Shown here piece after piece: positions 1 through 6,039 of a DNA stretch of 6,189 nt. This DNA comes from Oscillospiraceae bacterium. Its GTDB lineage: Bacteria > Bacillota > Clostridia > Oscillospirales > Ruminococcaceae. The notes beneath the pieces were generated by a model that saw nothing but the letters and a program-made list of their open reading frames with translations, made no database searches and was not told the DNA's origin. Where the stretch lies: the NCBI GenBank assembly GCA_009782665.1, contig WRIP01000084.1, forward strand, positions 1 through 6,189, in the 5' to 3' direction. Position 1 is the first letter of the stretch. Every line of letters begins with the position of its first letter. A program made the translations under genes and the position numbers.

Positions 1-1260
1 CAACTCGCCGATTATATCACTGGCGCGTTCGCACATCAGATGAGCTCCGAGTATTCTTCCGTTATCCTCAGAAATAACCAGCTTAATGAAACCTCTTTCG
101 GAGTTTTCAATTAAGGTTCTGGCATTTCCTCCCATTATGTATTTCTGCGTTTTAGCGGGCAAACCCATTTGTTTGGCTGACTCAACGGTCATGCCAACCG
201 AAGCTATCTCGGGCTTGGTATAGATACAAGCAGGGATATTAGCAAAATCTATTGCTTTGGATTCGAGATTCAACATATATGAGACTGCTGCAATGCCCTG
301 AGCTGATGCTACGTGAGCGAGTTGAATGTTCGAATCGACTACATCACCGATTGCATAAACTCCTTCACAGGAGGTTCTAAACATTTCATCGACTACAATA
401 CCGCGTTTAGTCTCGATGCCTAGACTCTCATCAAAGAGATTGGTATAGTTGGGCACACGCCCGGTAGCAACTAAGATATGTTCTACCTCAAGAGAGTTAT
501 CTTGTTCTCCTTTGAGAAAGTTGCAGGTAAGTAGATTGCCAGATTTCACAATCTCCTGTACCAGTGCATCGGTAATCACGGTAATATTTCGTTTCTTGAG
601 TACCATCGCTAAACTCATGCTAATCTCTCTGTCCATGAGCGGAAGGATACGACTTATACTCTCGATAATGGTGACCTCTATACCGAATGACGAAAAGACT
701 GAGGCAAATTCAACACCGATTACACCACCGCCGATTATGAGCAAAGACTTGAAATCTGGTGGTGAATTAATTAGTGAGTCGCTGCCAGTCACCCCTTCAG
801 AGTCAATCCCCTTAATAGGTGGCATGGATGACCTTGATCCGGAAGCGATTAGGATGTTCTGTGAGCTTAAGGTAAAAGTCTCTTCTGAACTACTAACCTC
901 AACTATGTGTTTGTCGGTTATCTTTCCATACCCCATAAACACATCAATCTTCTTCGATTTCAGTAATCGTTCCAAACTATTACGCAGCGTCGAAACGACA
1001 CTGTCTTTTCTCGTGTAGATATCGGATAACTCATAACTGACCTCACCGGCAGTAACACCAAAGACTGTTGATTCATTAAAGCTATCGACCAAGTGAGCTG
1101 AGTGTAACAAAGCTTTGGTAGGTACACACCCCAGATTGAGGCAGGTACCCCCCAGATTGTTTGCTTCAACTAGAGCCGTTTTCATACCGTGTTCGGCGGC
1201 ATGAAGGGCTGCCTCGTATCCACCCGGACCACCTCCGATGATAACTAAATCATAATCCAT
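1..1260 (-). CDS. lpdA: dihydrolipoamide dehydrogenase (GCS L protein), C-terminus cut by window edge
   Basis: I translated 420 uninterrupted codons from the ATG at 1260; the frame runs off the left edge. The product is the FAD/NAD flavoprotein disulfide reductase that reoxidises the dihydrolipoyl arm of GcvH with NAD+ in the cytoplasm. Visible motifs in order: N-terminal FAD-binding GGGPGGYEAA (residues 9-18); redox-active disulfide GGTCLNLGCVPTK with Cys40 and Cys45; ASGSR (139-143); NAD-binding GGGVIGVEFAS (177-187); ATGRVPN (285-291); second FAD-contact motif YAIGDV (302-307); start of the dimerisation domain with CIYTKPEIASVG (345-356). The family is usually about 455-475 residues, so roughly 35-50 residues, including the catalytic His-Pro motif, lie outside the window. 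There is no N-terminal lipoyl domain, unlike some clostridial LpdA proteins. The start follows the gcvPB stop by one base (TAATATG), with a GAGGAT Shine-Dalgarno inside the gcvPB end. Its place in the operon says it serves the GCS rather than a 2-oxoacid dehydrogenase. Confidence 0.97.
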   Translation of the reverse strand, partial: MDYDLVIIGGGPGGYEAALHAAEHGMKTALVEANNLGGTCLNLGCVPTKALLHSAHLVDSFNESTVFGVTAGEVSYELSDIYTRKDSVVSTLRNSLERLLKSKKIDVFMGYGKITDKHIVEVSSSEETFTLSSQNILIASGSRSSMPPIKGIDSEGVTGSDSLINSPPDFKSLLIIGGGVIGVEFASVFSSFGIEVTIIESISRILPLMDREISMSLAMVLKKRNITVITDALVQEIVKSGNLLTCNFLKGEQDNSLEVEHILVATGRVPNYTNLFDESLGIETKRGIVVDEMFRTSCEGVYAIGDVVDSNIQLAHVASAQGIAAVSYMLNLESKAIDFANIPACIYTKPEIASVGMTVESAKQMGLPAKTQKYIMGGNARTLIENSERGFIKLVISEDNGRILGAHLMCERASDIIGEL

Positions 1261-1261
1261 A

Positions 1262-2701
1262 TTAATCCTCGTTTTTGTATCTTAGAATGGGATTTCTCGC
1301 AGCTCCTACTCCGTCGGGACGACCGATAGGAGCCAAAACCGGTGCTTTATGTGCCGATTCGGGATCGTTTATTGCATTCCGATAAATCGAAAGGAAAACC
1401 TCTGCCGCTTCGTCCAATGTTTCCTTGCCTTCTGTTTCGGTTGGCTCAACCATAAGTGCTTCCGGAACGATGAGAGGGAAGTAAACGGTAGGTGGATGAA
1501 TCTCATGGTCAATGAGAAGTTTAGCGATATCATTTGCAGTCACATGATGTTCTTTCGCTTCCTTATCCATTGTGATGACAAACTCGTGCATGCAGATACC
1601 GGGTTTCGCAATGGTATAGCATTCACTGAGCAGCTTCATGAGATAGTTGGCGTTGAGTACTGCGTTCATAGCAGAAAGCGGTATACCTTCATTGCCCAGC
1701 GTCATGGTGTACGCAAGGGCTTTTACCACCACCAAGAAGTTGCCGTAGAAACTCTTTACCTTCCCGATGCTGTTTTCGAGATCGTTCACAAAGGAATATT
1801 GCCCGTCGGCAAGCTCGATCACCGGCTTAGGTAGATACTCAGCTAAGAACTGTTTGCATCCAACGGCACCGGAACCGGGACCGCCACCGCCATGTGGTGT
1901 GGCAAATGTTTTGTGGAGGTTGAGGTGAATGCAGTCAAATCCCATATCACCTGGACGGGTGACACCCATGATTGCGTTCAGATTTGCACCGTCATAGTAG
2001 ACTAAGCCTCCGGCGTCATGAACTATCTGTGTAATCTGCTTGATATCTCTTTCAAAGATACCGAGTGTATTGGGGTTAGTGAGCATGATACCGGCAGTGT
2101 CTTCACCGACCGCTGCTCTGAGTTTGTCGAGATCGACAAAACCGTCCTCGGTCGAAGGGATGCCGATGACCTCCATACCACACATAGCTGCGGTAGCTGG
2201 ATTAGTTCCGTGAGCCGAGTCAGGAACTATTATCTTGTTTCTCTTTACATTGCCGTGCTTGATGTGATACTGACGTATCAGAAGTATTCCGGTATACTCA
2301 CCGTGGGCACCAGCTGCAGGTTGGAAGGTCATGTCGTCCATTCCGGTTATTTCGGTGAGATACTCTTTGGCAAGAGCTAATACCTTTAGACATCCCTGGA
2401 CAGTCTCTTCGGGTTGCAAAGGATGTACATCAACAAAACCGGGTAGTTTAGCTACCTTTTCGTTGATTGTGGGATTGTACTTCATGGTACAGCTTCCGAG
2501 CGGATAGAATCCGTTATTCACACCATGAGCTCTTCTCTCAAGTTGTGAGTAGTGCCTTGATATGTCAACCTCCGACAGATAAGGAAGATTCAGCGACTGT
2601 TCTCTCAATATATCCTTATCAAGGTCGATGGTTGGTACATCACATTCGGCTAGAAAACTGCTCTTTCTTGAATCAATGCTTTTCTCAAATAGGAGCTTCA
2701 T
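1262..2701 (-). CDS. gcvPB: glycine dehydrogenase (decarboxylating) subunit 2, PLP-binding P protein subunit
   Basis: This 479-residue protein is full length for the GcvPB family (about 480-490). With GcvPA it forms the P protein, which decarboxylates glycine using pyridoxal phosphate and transfers aminomethyl to the lipoyl arm of GcvH. The PLP site is visible: HLNLHKTFATPHGGGG, in which Lys264 (preceded by His263) is the expected Schiff-base lysine, followed by the glycine-rich loop GGGGPGSG (271-278). Other family signatures are FYPLGSCTMKYNP (65-77), FQPAAGAHGEY (126-136), DSAHGTNPA (161-169), and the C-terminal HPPTVYFPLIVPEALMVEPT stretch. The ATG shares one base with the gcvPA stop (TAATG). 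It is preceded, inside the gcvPA end, by a near-perfect anti-16S match AAGGAGGT (2708-2715) with a 6-base spacer, so translation is probably coupled to gcvPA. No catalytic residue appears lost. Confidence 0.98.
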   Translation of the reverse strand: MKLLFEKSIDSRKSSFLAECDVPTIDLDKDILREQSLNLPYLSEVDISRHYSQLERRAHGVNNGFYPLGSCTMKYNPTINEKVAKLPGFVDVHPLQPEETVQGCLKVLALAKEYLTEITGMDDMTFQPAAGAHGEYTGILLIRQYHIKHGNVKRNKIIVPDSAHGTNPATAAMCGMEVIGIPSTEDGFVDLDKLRAAVGEDTAGIMLTNPNTLGIFERDIKQITQIVHDAGGLVYYDGANLNAIMGVTRPGDMGFDCIHLNLHKTFATPHGGGGPGSGAVGCKQFLAEYLPKPVIELADGQYSFVNDLENSIGKVKSFYGNFLVVVKALAYTMTLGNEGIPLSAMNAVLNANYLMKLLSECYTIAKPGICMHEFVITMDKEAKEHHVTANDIAKLLIDHEIHPPTVYFPLIVPEALMVEPTETEGKETLDEAAEVFLSIYRNAINDPESAHKAPVLAPIGRPDGVGAARNPILRYKNED

Positions 2702-4008
2702 TATATGACCTCCTTCACTAAGAGTATTAGTTTATCAATATCTGCTTTGGTGTTCATTTCGGTTGCACACCAGAGTATACCTGATTCAACCGGTAATCCT
2801 CCGAGTATTCCGTTGCTCGCGAGGTGAGCAAGCACTCGGTCGGTATCGCTGCAGTCGGTGACGAACTCATGGAAGAATCGTCCGCTGTGTACACGCTTAA
2901 GACCGATGGTATCCAGTTGTTGCATGAGGTAGTGTGCTTTAGACATGCATTGCATAGCTACATCCTTCATACCGTCCGGTCCCATACTCGCCATATATAC
3001 CGCGGCAGTCATGGCACAAAGGGCTTGGTTGGAACAGATGTTCGAACTGGCTTTTTCACGACGTATATGTTGCTCTCTGGCCTGTAAGGTCAGTACAAAT
3101 GCACGTCTACCCTCATCGTCGGTGGTTTGTCCGACTATGCGACCGGGTAGTTTCCGTACCATTTCATTTGTGGTTGCCATGAAACCAAGATATGGTCCAC
3201 CGAATGATAATGGCATACCTAAAGGTTGACCTTCACCAACCGCTATATCCGCACCACATTCACCTGGAGTTTTGAGAATAGCTGCGGCTATCGGGTTGAT
3301 GCCCATAATGAATTTAGCACCTGCATCATGGATTATCTCTGCAAAATCACTACAATCCTCAATCTGTCCGTAGAAATTTGGCTGTTGGATATAAACCGCT
3401 GAGACGTTCTCAACTAAAAGCTGCTTCAATGCTTCCTTGTCGGTGACGCCGTCCACAACCGGGATTAGTGCCACTTCGTAGTTGGAGCTGTTACAGTAGG
3501 TGGTAATTGTATCAATAACCTCGGGATTGGCAGCAGCGGAGATAAGCGTTACACTGCGTTTTCTGTCACGACACATTGCCGCAGCTTCACCTACGGCAGA
3601 AGCTCCGTCATAGACCGAAGCATTTGATACATCTAAACCTGTGAGTTCAGCGATCATAGTTTGATACTCAAAAATCGACTGAAGTATGCCTTGAGACAGT
3701 TCAGCCTGGTAGGGGGTATATGCAGTTAAGAAAGTTTCCTTTGAGGTAATGGATTGCACAATCGAAGGGATATAGTGGCGATAGGCTCCGGCTCCTCTGA
3801 ATACCGATGGATAGACGGTGTTCATCTCAGACAGTTCCGAGAAGAACTTCAGGATCTCCGATTCGCTTTTACCATTCGGAATGGCCAAGGTACGATTCAA
3901 CTTTAGATCTTCCGGTATATCACTATACAGGGCATCAAGAGAATCTAACCCTATTACATCAAGCATTTCCTTCTGCTGATAATCGGTAGAAGGTAGATAG
4001 TTTCCCAT
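2701..4008 (-). CDS. gcvPA: glycine dehydrogenase (decarboxylating) subunit 1, P protein alpha subunit
   Basis: This is a 435-residue N-terminal-half P protein subunit (family about 440-450). It has the PLP-transferase fold but lacks the PLP lysine, which GcvPB supplies. Family motifs: YLPSTDYQQKEMLDVIG at the N-terminus (4-20), FRGAGAYRHYIPSIV (70-84), YTPYQAELSQGILQSIFEYQ (97-116), SVYDGASAVGEAA (131-143), GEGQPLGMPLSFGGPYLG (258-275), REQHIRREKASSNICSNQAL (311-330) and a C-terminal GGLPVE (403-408). An in-frame ATG 60 bases upstream (4068) would add 20 residues. I reject it because those codons read through a 26-base inverted repeat and do not resemble the family N-terminus, and because the ATG at 4008 has a strong AAAGGAG site and begins with the family-typical sequence. 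Upstream sits a terminator-like hairpin; downstream the stop overlaps the gcvPB start. Confidence 0.97.
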   Translation of the reverse strand: MGNYLPSTDYQQKEMLDVIGLDSLDALYSDIPEDLKLNRTLAIPNGKSESEILKFFSELSEMNTVYPSVFRGAGAYRHYIPSIVQSITSKETFLTAYTPYQAELSQGILQSIFEYQTMIAELTGLDVSNASVYDGASAVGEAAAMCRDRKRSVTLISAAANPEVIDTITTYCNSSNYEVALIPVVDGVTDKEALKQLLVENVSAVYIQQPNFYGQIEDCSDFAEIIHDAGAKFIMGINPIAAAILKTPGECGADIAVGEGQPLGMPLSFGGPYLGFMATTNEMVRKLPGRIVGQTTDDEGRRAFVLTLQAREQHIRREKASSNICSNQALCAMTAAVYMASMGPDGMKDVAMQCMSKAHYLMQQLDTIGLKRVHSGRFFHEFVTDCSDTDRVLAHLASNGILGGLPVESGILWCATEMNTKADIDKLILLVKEVI

Positions 4009-4013
4009 ATGTA

Positions 4014-4020
4014 CTCCTTT
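4014..4020 (-). promoter_or_regulatory. Shine-Dalgarno site deciding the gcvPA start
   Basis: On the minus strand AAAGGAG lies 5 bases before the ATG at 4008. It is the evidence for choosing this start over the in-frame ATG at 4068, which has no comparable site in front of it: its upstream bases are the U-tract of the hairpin at 4072-4104. Confidence 0.85.
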
Positions 4021-4040
4021 CGAGACAGTATTTTGTTGGC

Positions 4041-4066
4041 GAAATTGAGATAGATATCTCAATTTC
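4041..4066. repeat. perfect 12+12 bp inverted repeat upstream of gcvPA
   Basis: Left arm GAAATTGAGATA (4041-4052) and right arm TATCTCAATTTC (4055-4066) are exact reverse complements separated by GA. The element lies between the hairpin at 4072-4104 and the gcvPA Shine-Dalgarno site. As DNA it could be an operator for a dimeric regulator. As RNA it would fold into an 11-bp stem with a 4-base loop in the 5' leader of gcvPA. The half-site ATTGAGATA also occurs in the palindrome over the gcvT promoter (5671-5692), which favours a binding site, but the half-site spacing differs (2 versus 4 bases). The repeat is directly visible; its function is inferred. Confidence 0.6.
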
Positions 4067-4071
4067 ATAAC

Positions 4072-4104
4072 AAAAACCAGAAATATATCGAAATATATTT
4101 CCGG
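4072..4104 (-). terminator. Rho-independent terminator-like hairpin inside the operon (gcvH/gcvPA gap)
   Basis: In the minus-strand transcript a 12-bp stem (5' arm CCGGAAATATAT at 4104-4093, 3' arm ATATATTTCTGG at 4088-4077, one G-U wobble) closes on a UUCG tetraloop (4092-4089). It is followed at once by a run of five U (4076-4072), then GUUAU. It starts 10 bases after the gcvH stop. The shape fits an intrinsic terminator, but the stem is mostly A-U, so it may be leaky. There is no U-run on the plus-strand side, so it is directional. It lies upstream of gcvPA-gcvPB-lpdA, so either it is a partial terminator/attenuator or mRNA-end stabiliser that lowers P and L output relative to T and H, or the downstream genes have their own promoter. 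I see no convincing promoter in 4009-4071. Confidence 0.65.
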
Positions 4105-4114
4105 CTATTTGTAA

Positions 4115-4498
4115 TTAGTGTTCTTCACTGTCGCAAAGTGCTTCGTAAGCATCTGCGTCAAGTAATTCTTCGGAATCCGAGATATCTTCCATTTCCAACA
4201 TCCATGACTCATACGGCTTCTCGTTGATGAGTTCTGGACTATCAAGTAGCTGTTCGTTAATAGCAGAGACTTTTCCAGAAAACGGAGAGTAGAGTTCCGA
4301 CACGGCCTTGACACTTTCGACGTCGCCAAAGCTTTCGCCTGAGAGTAGTTCATCACCTACCTCGGGTAGGTTCACGAATACGATATCACCCATTGAATGT
4401 TGAGCAAAATCTGAAATGCCGATTCGAGCTTTGTTGTCACCCAAGTCTTCTACCCACTCATGAGTTGATGAATAGGATAAGTATTTTGGATATTCCAT
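4115..4498 (-). CDS. gcvH: glycine cleavage system H protein (lipoyl carrier)
   Basis: This 127-residue protein is the usual GcvH length (about 125-130). It is the small soluble shuttle whose lipoyl arm visits P, T and L proteins. The N-terminus has the family motif THEWV (12-16). The lipoylation motif GDVESVKAVSELYSP (58-72) places the modified lysine at Lys64. The hybrid-motif fold continues through SPFSGKV (71-77) and INEKPYESWMLEME, with an acidic C-terminus (DSEEH). The ATG at 4498 has an AAAGGAA Shine-Dalgarno (4506-4512) at 7 bases. It follows gcvT by 59 bases and precedes gcvPA by 106 bases. The nearby divergent lplA offers a route to its lipoylation. A smaller overlapping frame on the same strand (4105-4356) is not coding. 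Confidence 0.98.
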   Translation of the reverse strand: MEYPKYLSYSSTHEWVEDLGDNKARIGISDFAQHSMGDIVFVNLPEVGDELLSGESFGDVESVKAVSELYSPFSGKVSAINEQLLDSPELINEKPYESWMLEMEDISDSEELLDADAYEALCDSEEH

Positions 4499-4557
4499 GT
4501 TGATGTTCCTTTCTAAAACATAATATATATATTGGTTTAATATATGGACAAAGTCTT
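4499..4557 (-). other. gcvT-gcvH intergenic spacer with weak AU-only hairpin
   Basis: This 59-base, very AT-rich spacer contains the gcvH ribosome binding site. It also has a 7-bp A/T-only inverted repeat (ATATATT 4527-4533, AATATAT 4539-4545, 5-base loop). The stem is too weak to call a terminator, and I see no promoter with a good -35/-10 pair. The simplest reading is a transcribed spacer within one operon. Confidence 0.4.
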
Positions 4558-5646
4558 CTATCTCTTGTAGAAGGGAAGAGGTACAACCTCAGCTTCTACC
4601 GGACGGTTTCTGACATCGATGACTAGTTTTGTACCAATCGATGCAGAGCTCTTGTCGATGATAGCCATTGCATAGGCTCCATCGAGATAGGGGAGGTGGG
4701 TGCCGGAGGTGATATATCCTATCTCCTCATCACCGTACTTGACGATACAACCTTCACGGGCAATACCTCTGCCGGTAATCTTCAGACCTACACGGGTTTT
4801 AGCGGGCTCACTACCTGCGGTCAGTGAAGCTTTACCTAAAAAGTCTTCCTTATTTAGCTTAACTGCAAATCCGAGTGATGCCTCAAATGGGGTTATGTTT
4901 TCGCTGAGCTCATGTCCATAGAGCGGCATGGATGCTTCGAGTCGAAGGGTATCACGTGCTCCTAAACCTGCCGGGAGCAGACCGAAATCCTTCCCTACTT
5001 CTAGCAGCAGGCTGAATATCTTCACGACATCGTCACTGGAACAGTATATCTCAAACCCATCCTCACCCGTATATCCTGTTCTTGAGATCAAGCAGGACGA
5101 ACCGTCGAGTATTACGTTATCGAGGAAGGAATAGTAACGTTTAGGAAGAGAATCGGAATTCCCTAAAATCTTTTCCATAATCGCTACCGAGTTAGGTCCC
5201 TGTAGTGCAACCTCTCCCGTGATATCTGAAATATCGGTTAGCGTGACCTCACCGAACAGATGTTGCTTCATAAACGCAATATCCTTTTCACAGTTCGAGG
5301 CATTGAGTACTAGCATATATTTGTTTTCATTGTAACGATAGACCAACAAATCGTCTACGGCACCGCCATGTTCATAGCACAGTAAACTGTAACGAATACG
5401 GTTGTCTCTCAGATCGGTGTAATCGTTGGTGAGCAGATAATTAATGTTTTTTAAGGCATCCTTTCCTTCGATGATTACCTCGCCCATATGGGATACATCA
5501 AAGATTCCAGCCTTTTCGCGAACAGCCATATGTTCGGCTATAATACCAGAGTATTGAATAGGCATAATATATCCCGCAAATGGGACCATTTTTGCACCTA
5601 ACTCAACGTGTTTATCATATAACGGGGTTACCTTATCTTCTGCCAA
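4558..5646 (-). CDS. gcvT: aminomethyltransferase (glycine cleavage T protein)
   Basis: This 362-residue protein matches the bacterial GcvT length (about 360-370). It transfers the methylene group from aminomethyl-lipoyl GcvH to tetrahydrofolate, giving 5,10-methylene-THF and ammonia. Motifs: TPLYDKHVELGAKMVPFAGY (7-26), MPIQY (28-32), GIFDVSHMGE (47-56), GGAVDDLLVYR (94-104) carrying the Asp pair that includes the conserved folate/catalytic Asp, SRTGYTGEDGFEIY (188-201), GARDTLRLEASMPLYGHEL (229-247), then the C-terminal barrel domain with YITSGT and a PLPFYKR end. The start is TTG at 5646: an in-frame TAA sits at 5668-5670, no ATG or GTG start lies between, and the next in-frame ATG is residue 20, inside conserved sequence. 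GAGGT (5654-5658) lies 7 bases upstream. Position 26 is Tyr where many homologues have Trp. It is the first gene of the operon, behind a probable promoter/operator. Confidence 0.98.
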   Translation of the reverse strand: MAEDKVTPLYDKHVELGAKMVPFAGYIMPIQYSGIIAEHMAVREKAGIFDVSHMGEVIIEGKDALKNINYLLTNDYTDLRDNRIRYSLLCYEHGGAVDDLLVYRYNENKYMLVLNASNCEKDIAFMKQHLFGEVTLTDISDITGEVALQGPNSVAIMEKILGNSDSLPKRYYSFLDNVILDGSSCLISRTGYTGEDGFEIYCSSDDVVKIFSLLLEVGKDFGLLPAGLGARDTLRLEASMPLYGHELSENITPFEASLGFAVKLNKEDFLGKASLTAGSEPAKTRVGLKITGRGIAREGCIVKYGDEEIGYITSGTHLPYLDGAYAMAIIDKSSASIGTKLVIDVRNRPVEAEVVPLPFYKR

Positions 5647-5653
5647 TTGTTCA

Positions 5654-5658
5654 ACCTC
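5654..5658 (-). promoter_or_regulatory. Shine-Dalgarno site supporting the TTG start of gcvT
   Basis: On the minus strand GAGGT stands 7 bases before the TTG at 5646. Together with the in-frame stop at 5668-5670 it fixes the TTG as the only plausible start that keeps the conserved N-terminus of GcvT. Confidence 0.8.
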
Positions 5659-5670
5659 AACTTTCGCTTA

Positions 5671-5692
5671 ATTGAGATAAATATATCACAAT
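5671..5692. promoter_or_regulatory. imperfect palindrome over the gcvT -10 region, candidate operator
   Basis: Half-sites ATTGAGATA (5671-5679) and TATCACAAT (5684-5692) flank a 4-base centre. Nine of eleven opposed positions are complementary. It covers the proposed -10 hexamer of gcvT. The left half-site is identical, and the right half differs by one base, to the arms of the perfect inverted repeat upstream of gcvPA (4041-4066). This suggests a shared DNA-binding regulator, but the spacing differs and the sequence is AT-rich, so chance is possible. Confidence 0.4.
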
Positions 5693-5709
5693 AAGAGGGT
5701 CAAAATCAA
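5680..5709 (-). promoter_or_regulatory. candidate sigma-A promoter of the gcv operon
   Basis: On the minus strand a -35-like TTGATT (5709-5704) is followed by an 18-base spacer and a -10-like TATATT (5685-5680). TG at 5688-5687 forms an extended -10 (TGATATATT). Transcription would begin near 5673, giving a leader of about 25-30 bases before the gcvT TTG, too short to hold a riboswitch downstream of this start. The call rests on eye matching only. Confidence 0.45.
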
Positions 5710-6039
5710 TCAGCTAAGAGCGGCAGATATTGTTTTCATACATATTCCTAATCTTCATACTTAATATTGGTAAAAGTGACAGTAAGCGAGTTAATATGTT
5801 TCTATCAAAAAGCTCTTGCGTATGTCTTTATCTGTAGCATAAATGATTTCGTACTTGATATTACTAGTTTAATATATTAAAGTTATGAAGTCAGCCTGCA
5901 GTCGTTAGTTAGCTGCATATAGATACGCAAAATAAAAAATACAAAATACTAGCTATTAGTTCCATTTCAATAGGGATTTCGATGGTAAATGGTTAGAACG
6001 GATAGATAGGTAAAGAAAAAATCAAGAAAGAAATACATC

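Larger units (their letters stand above)
5647..6039. other. AT-rich divergent intergenic region between gcvT and lplA
   Basis: These 393 bases are about 30 percent GC, well below the flanking genes. They hold the gcvT leader, the candidate promoter and the palindrome described separately. Further right are a perfect 14-base palindrome TTTAATATATTAAA (5868-5881) and a weak plus-strand promoter-like pair, TTGATA (5855-5860) with TAAAGT (5878-5883) at 17 bases, which would give lplA a leader of about 150 bases. I find no convincing ORF: the ATG at 5796 opens only a 13-codon frame. I also see no tRNA, and no glycine riboswitch core on either strand. Confidence 0.6.

Noticed and set aside
449..1018. 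189-codon open frame on the plus strand, antisense to lpdA
   Set aside because: The minus strand encodes a clear LpdA with all flavoprotein motifs across this span. The antisense product has no recognisable domain and no ribosome site was seen for it.
1349..2380. Plus-strand open frames antisense to gcvPB (1349-1834, 2018-2380)
   Set aside because: These are shadows of a strongly conserved gene; the translations are cysteine/histidine-rich without family resemblance.
4009..4068. 20-residue N-terminal extension of GcvPA from the ATG at 4068
   Set aside because: It runs through a perfect inverted repeat, has no good ribosome site and does not match the family N-terminus; the ATG at 4008 has AAAGGAG at 5 bases.
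4105..4356. 83-codon minus-strand frame overlapping gcvH
   Set aside because: It is out of frame within a clear GcvH carrying the lipoyl-lysine motif.
4527..4545. Possible terminator between gcvT and gcvH
   Set aside because: The stem is 7 A-U pairs only, with no adjacent U-run, so it is too weak to act as an intrinsic terminator.
5796..5837. 13-codon plus-strand mini-ORF in the divergent region, a possible leader peptide
   Set aside because: It has no ribosome site, no run of regulatory codons and no terminator after it.
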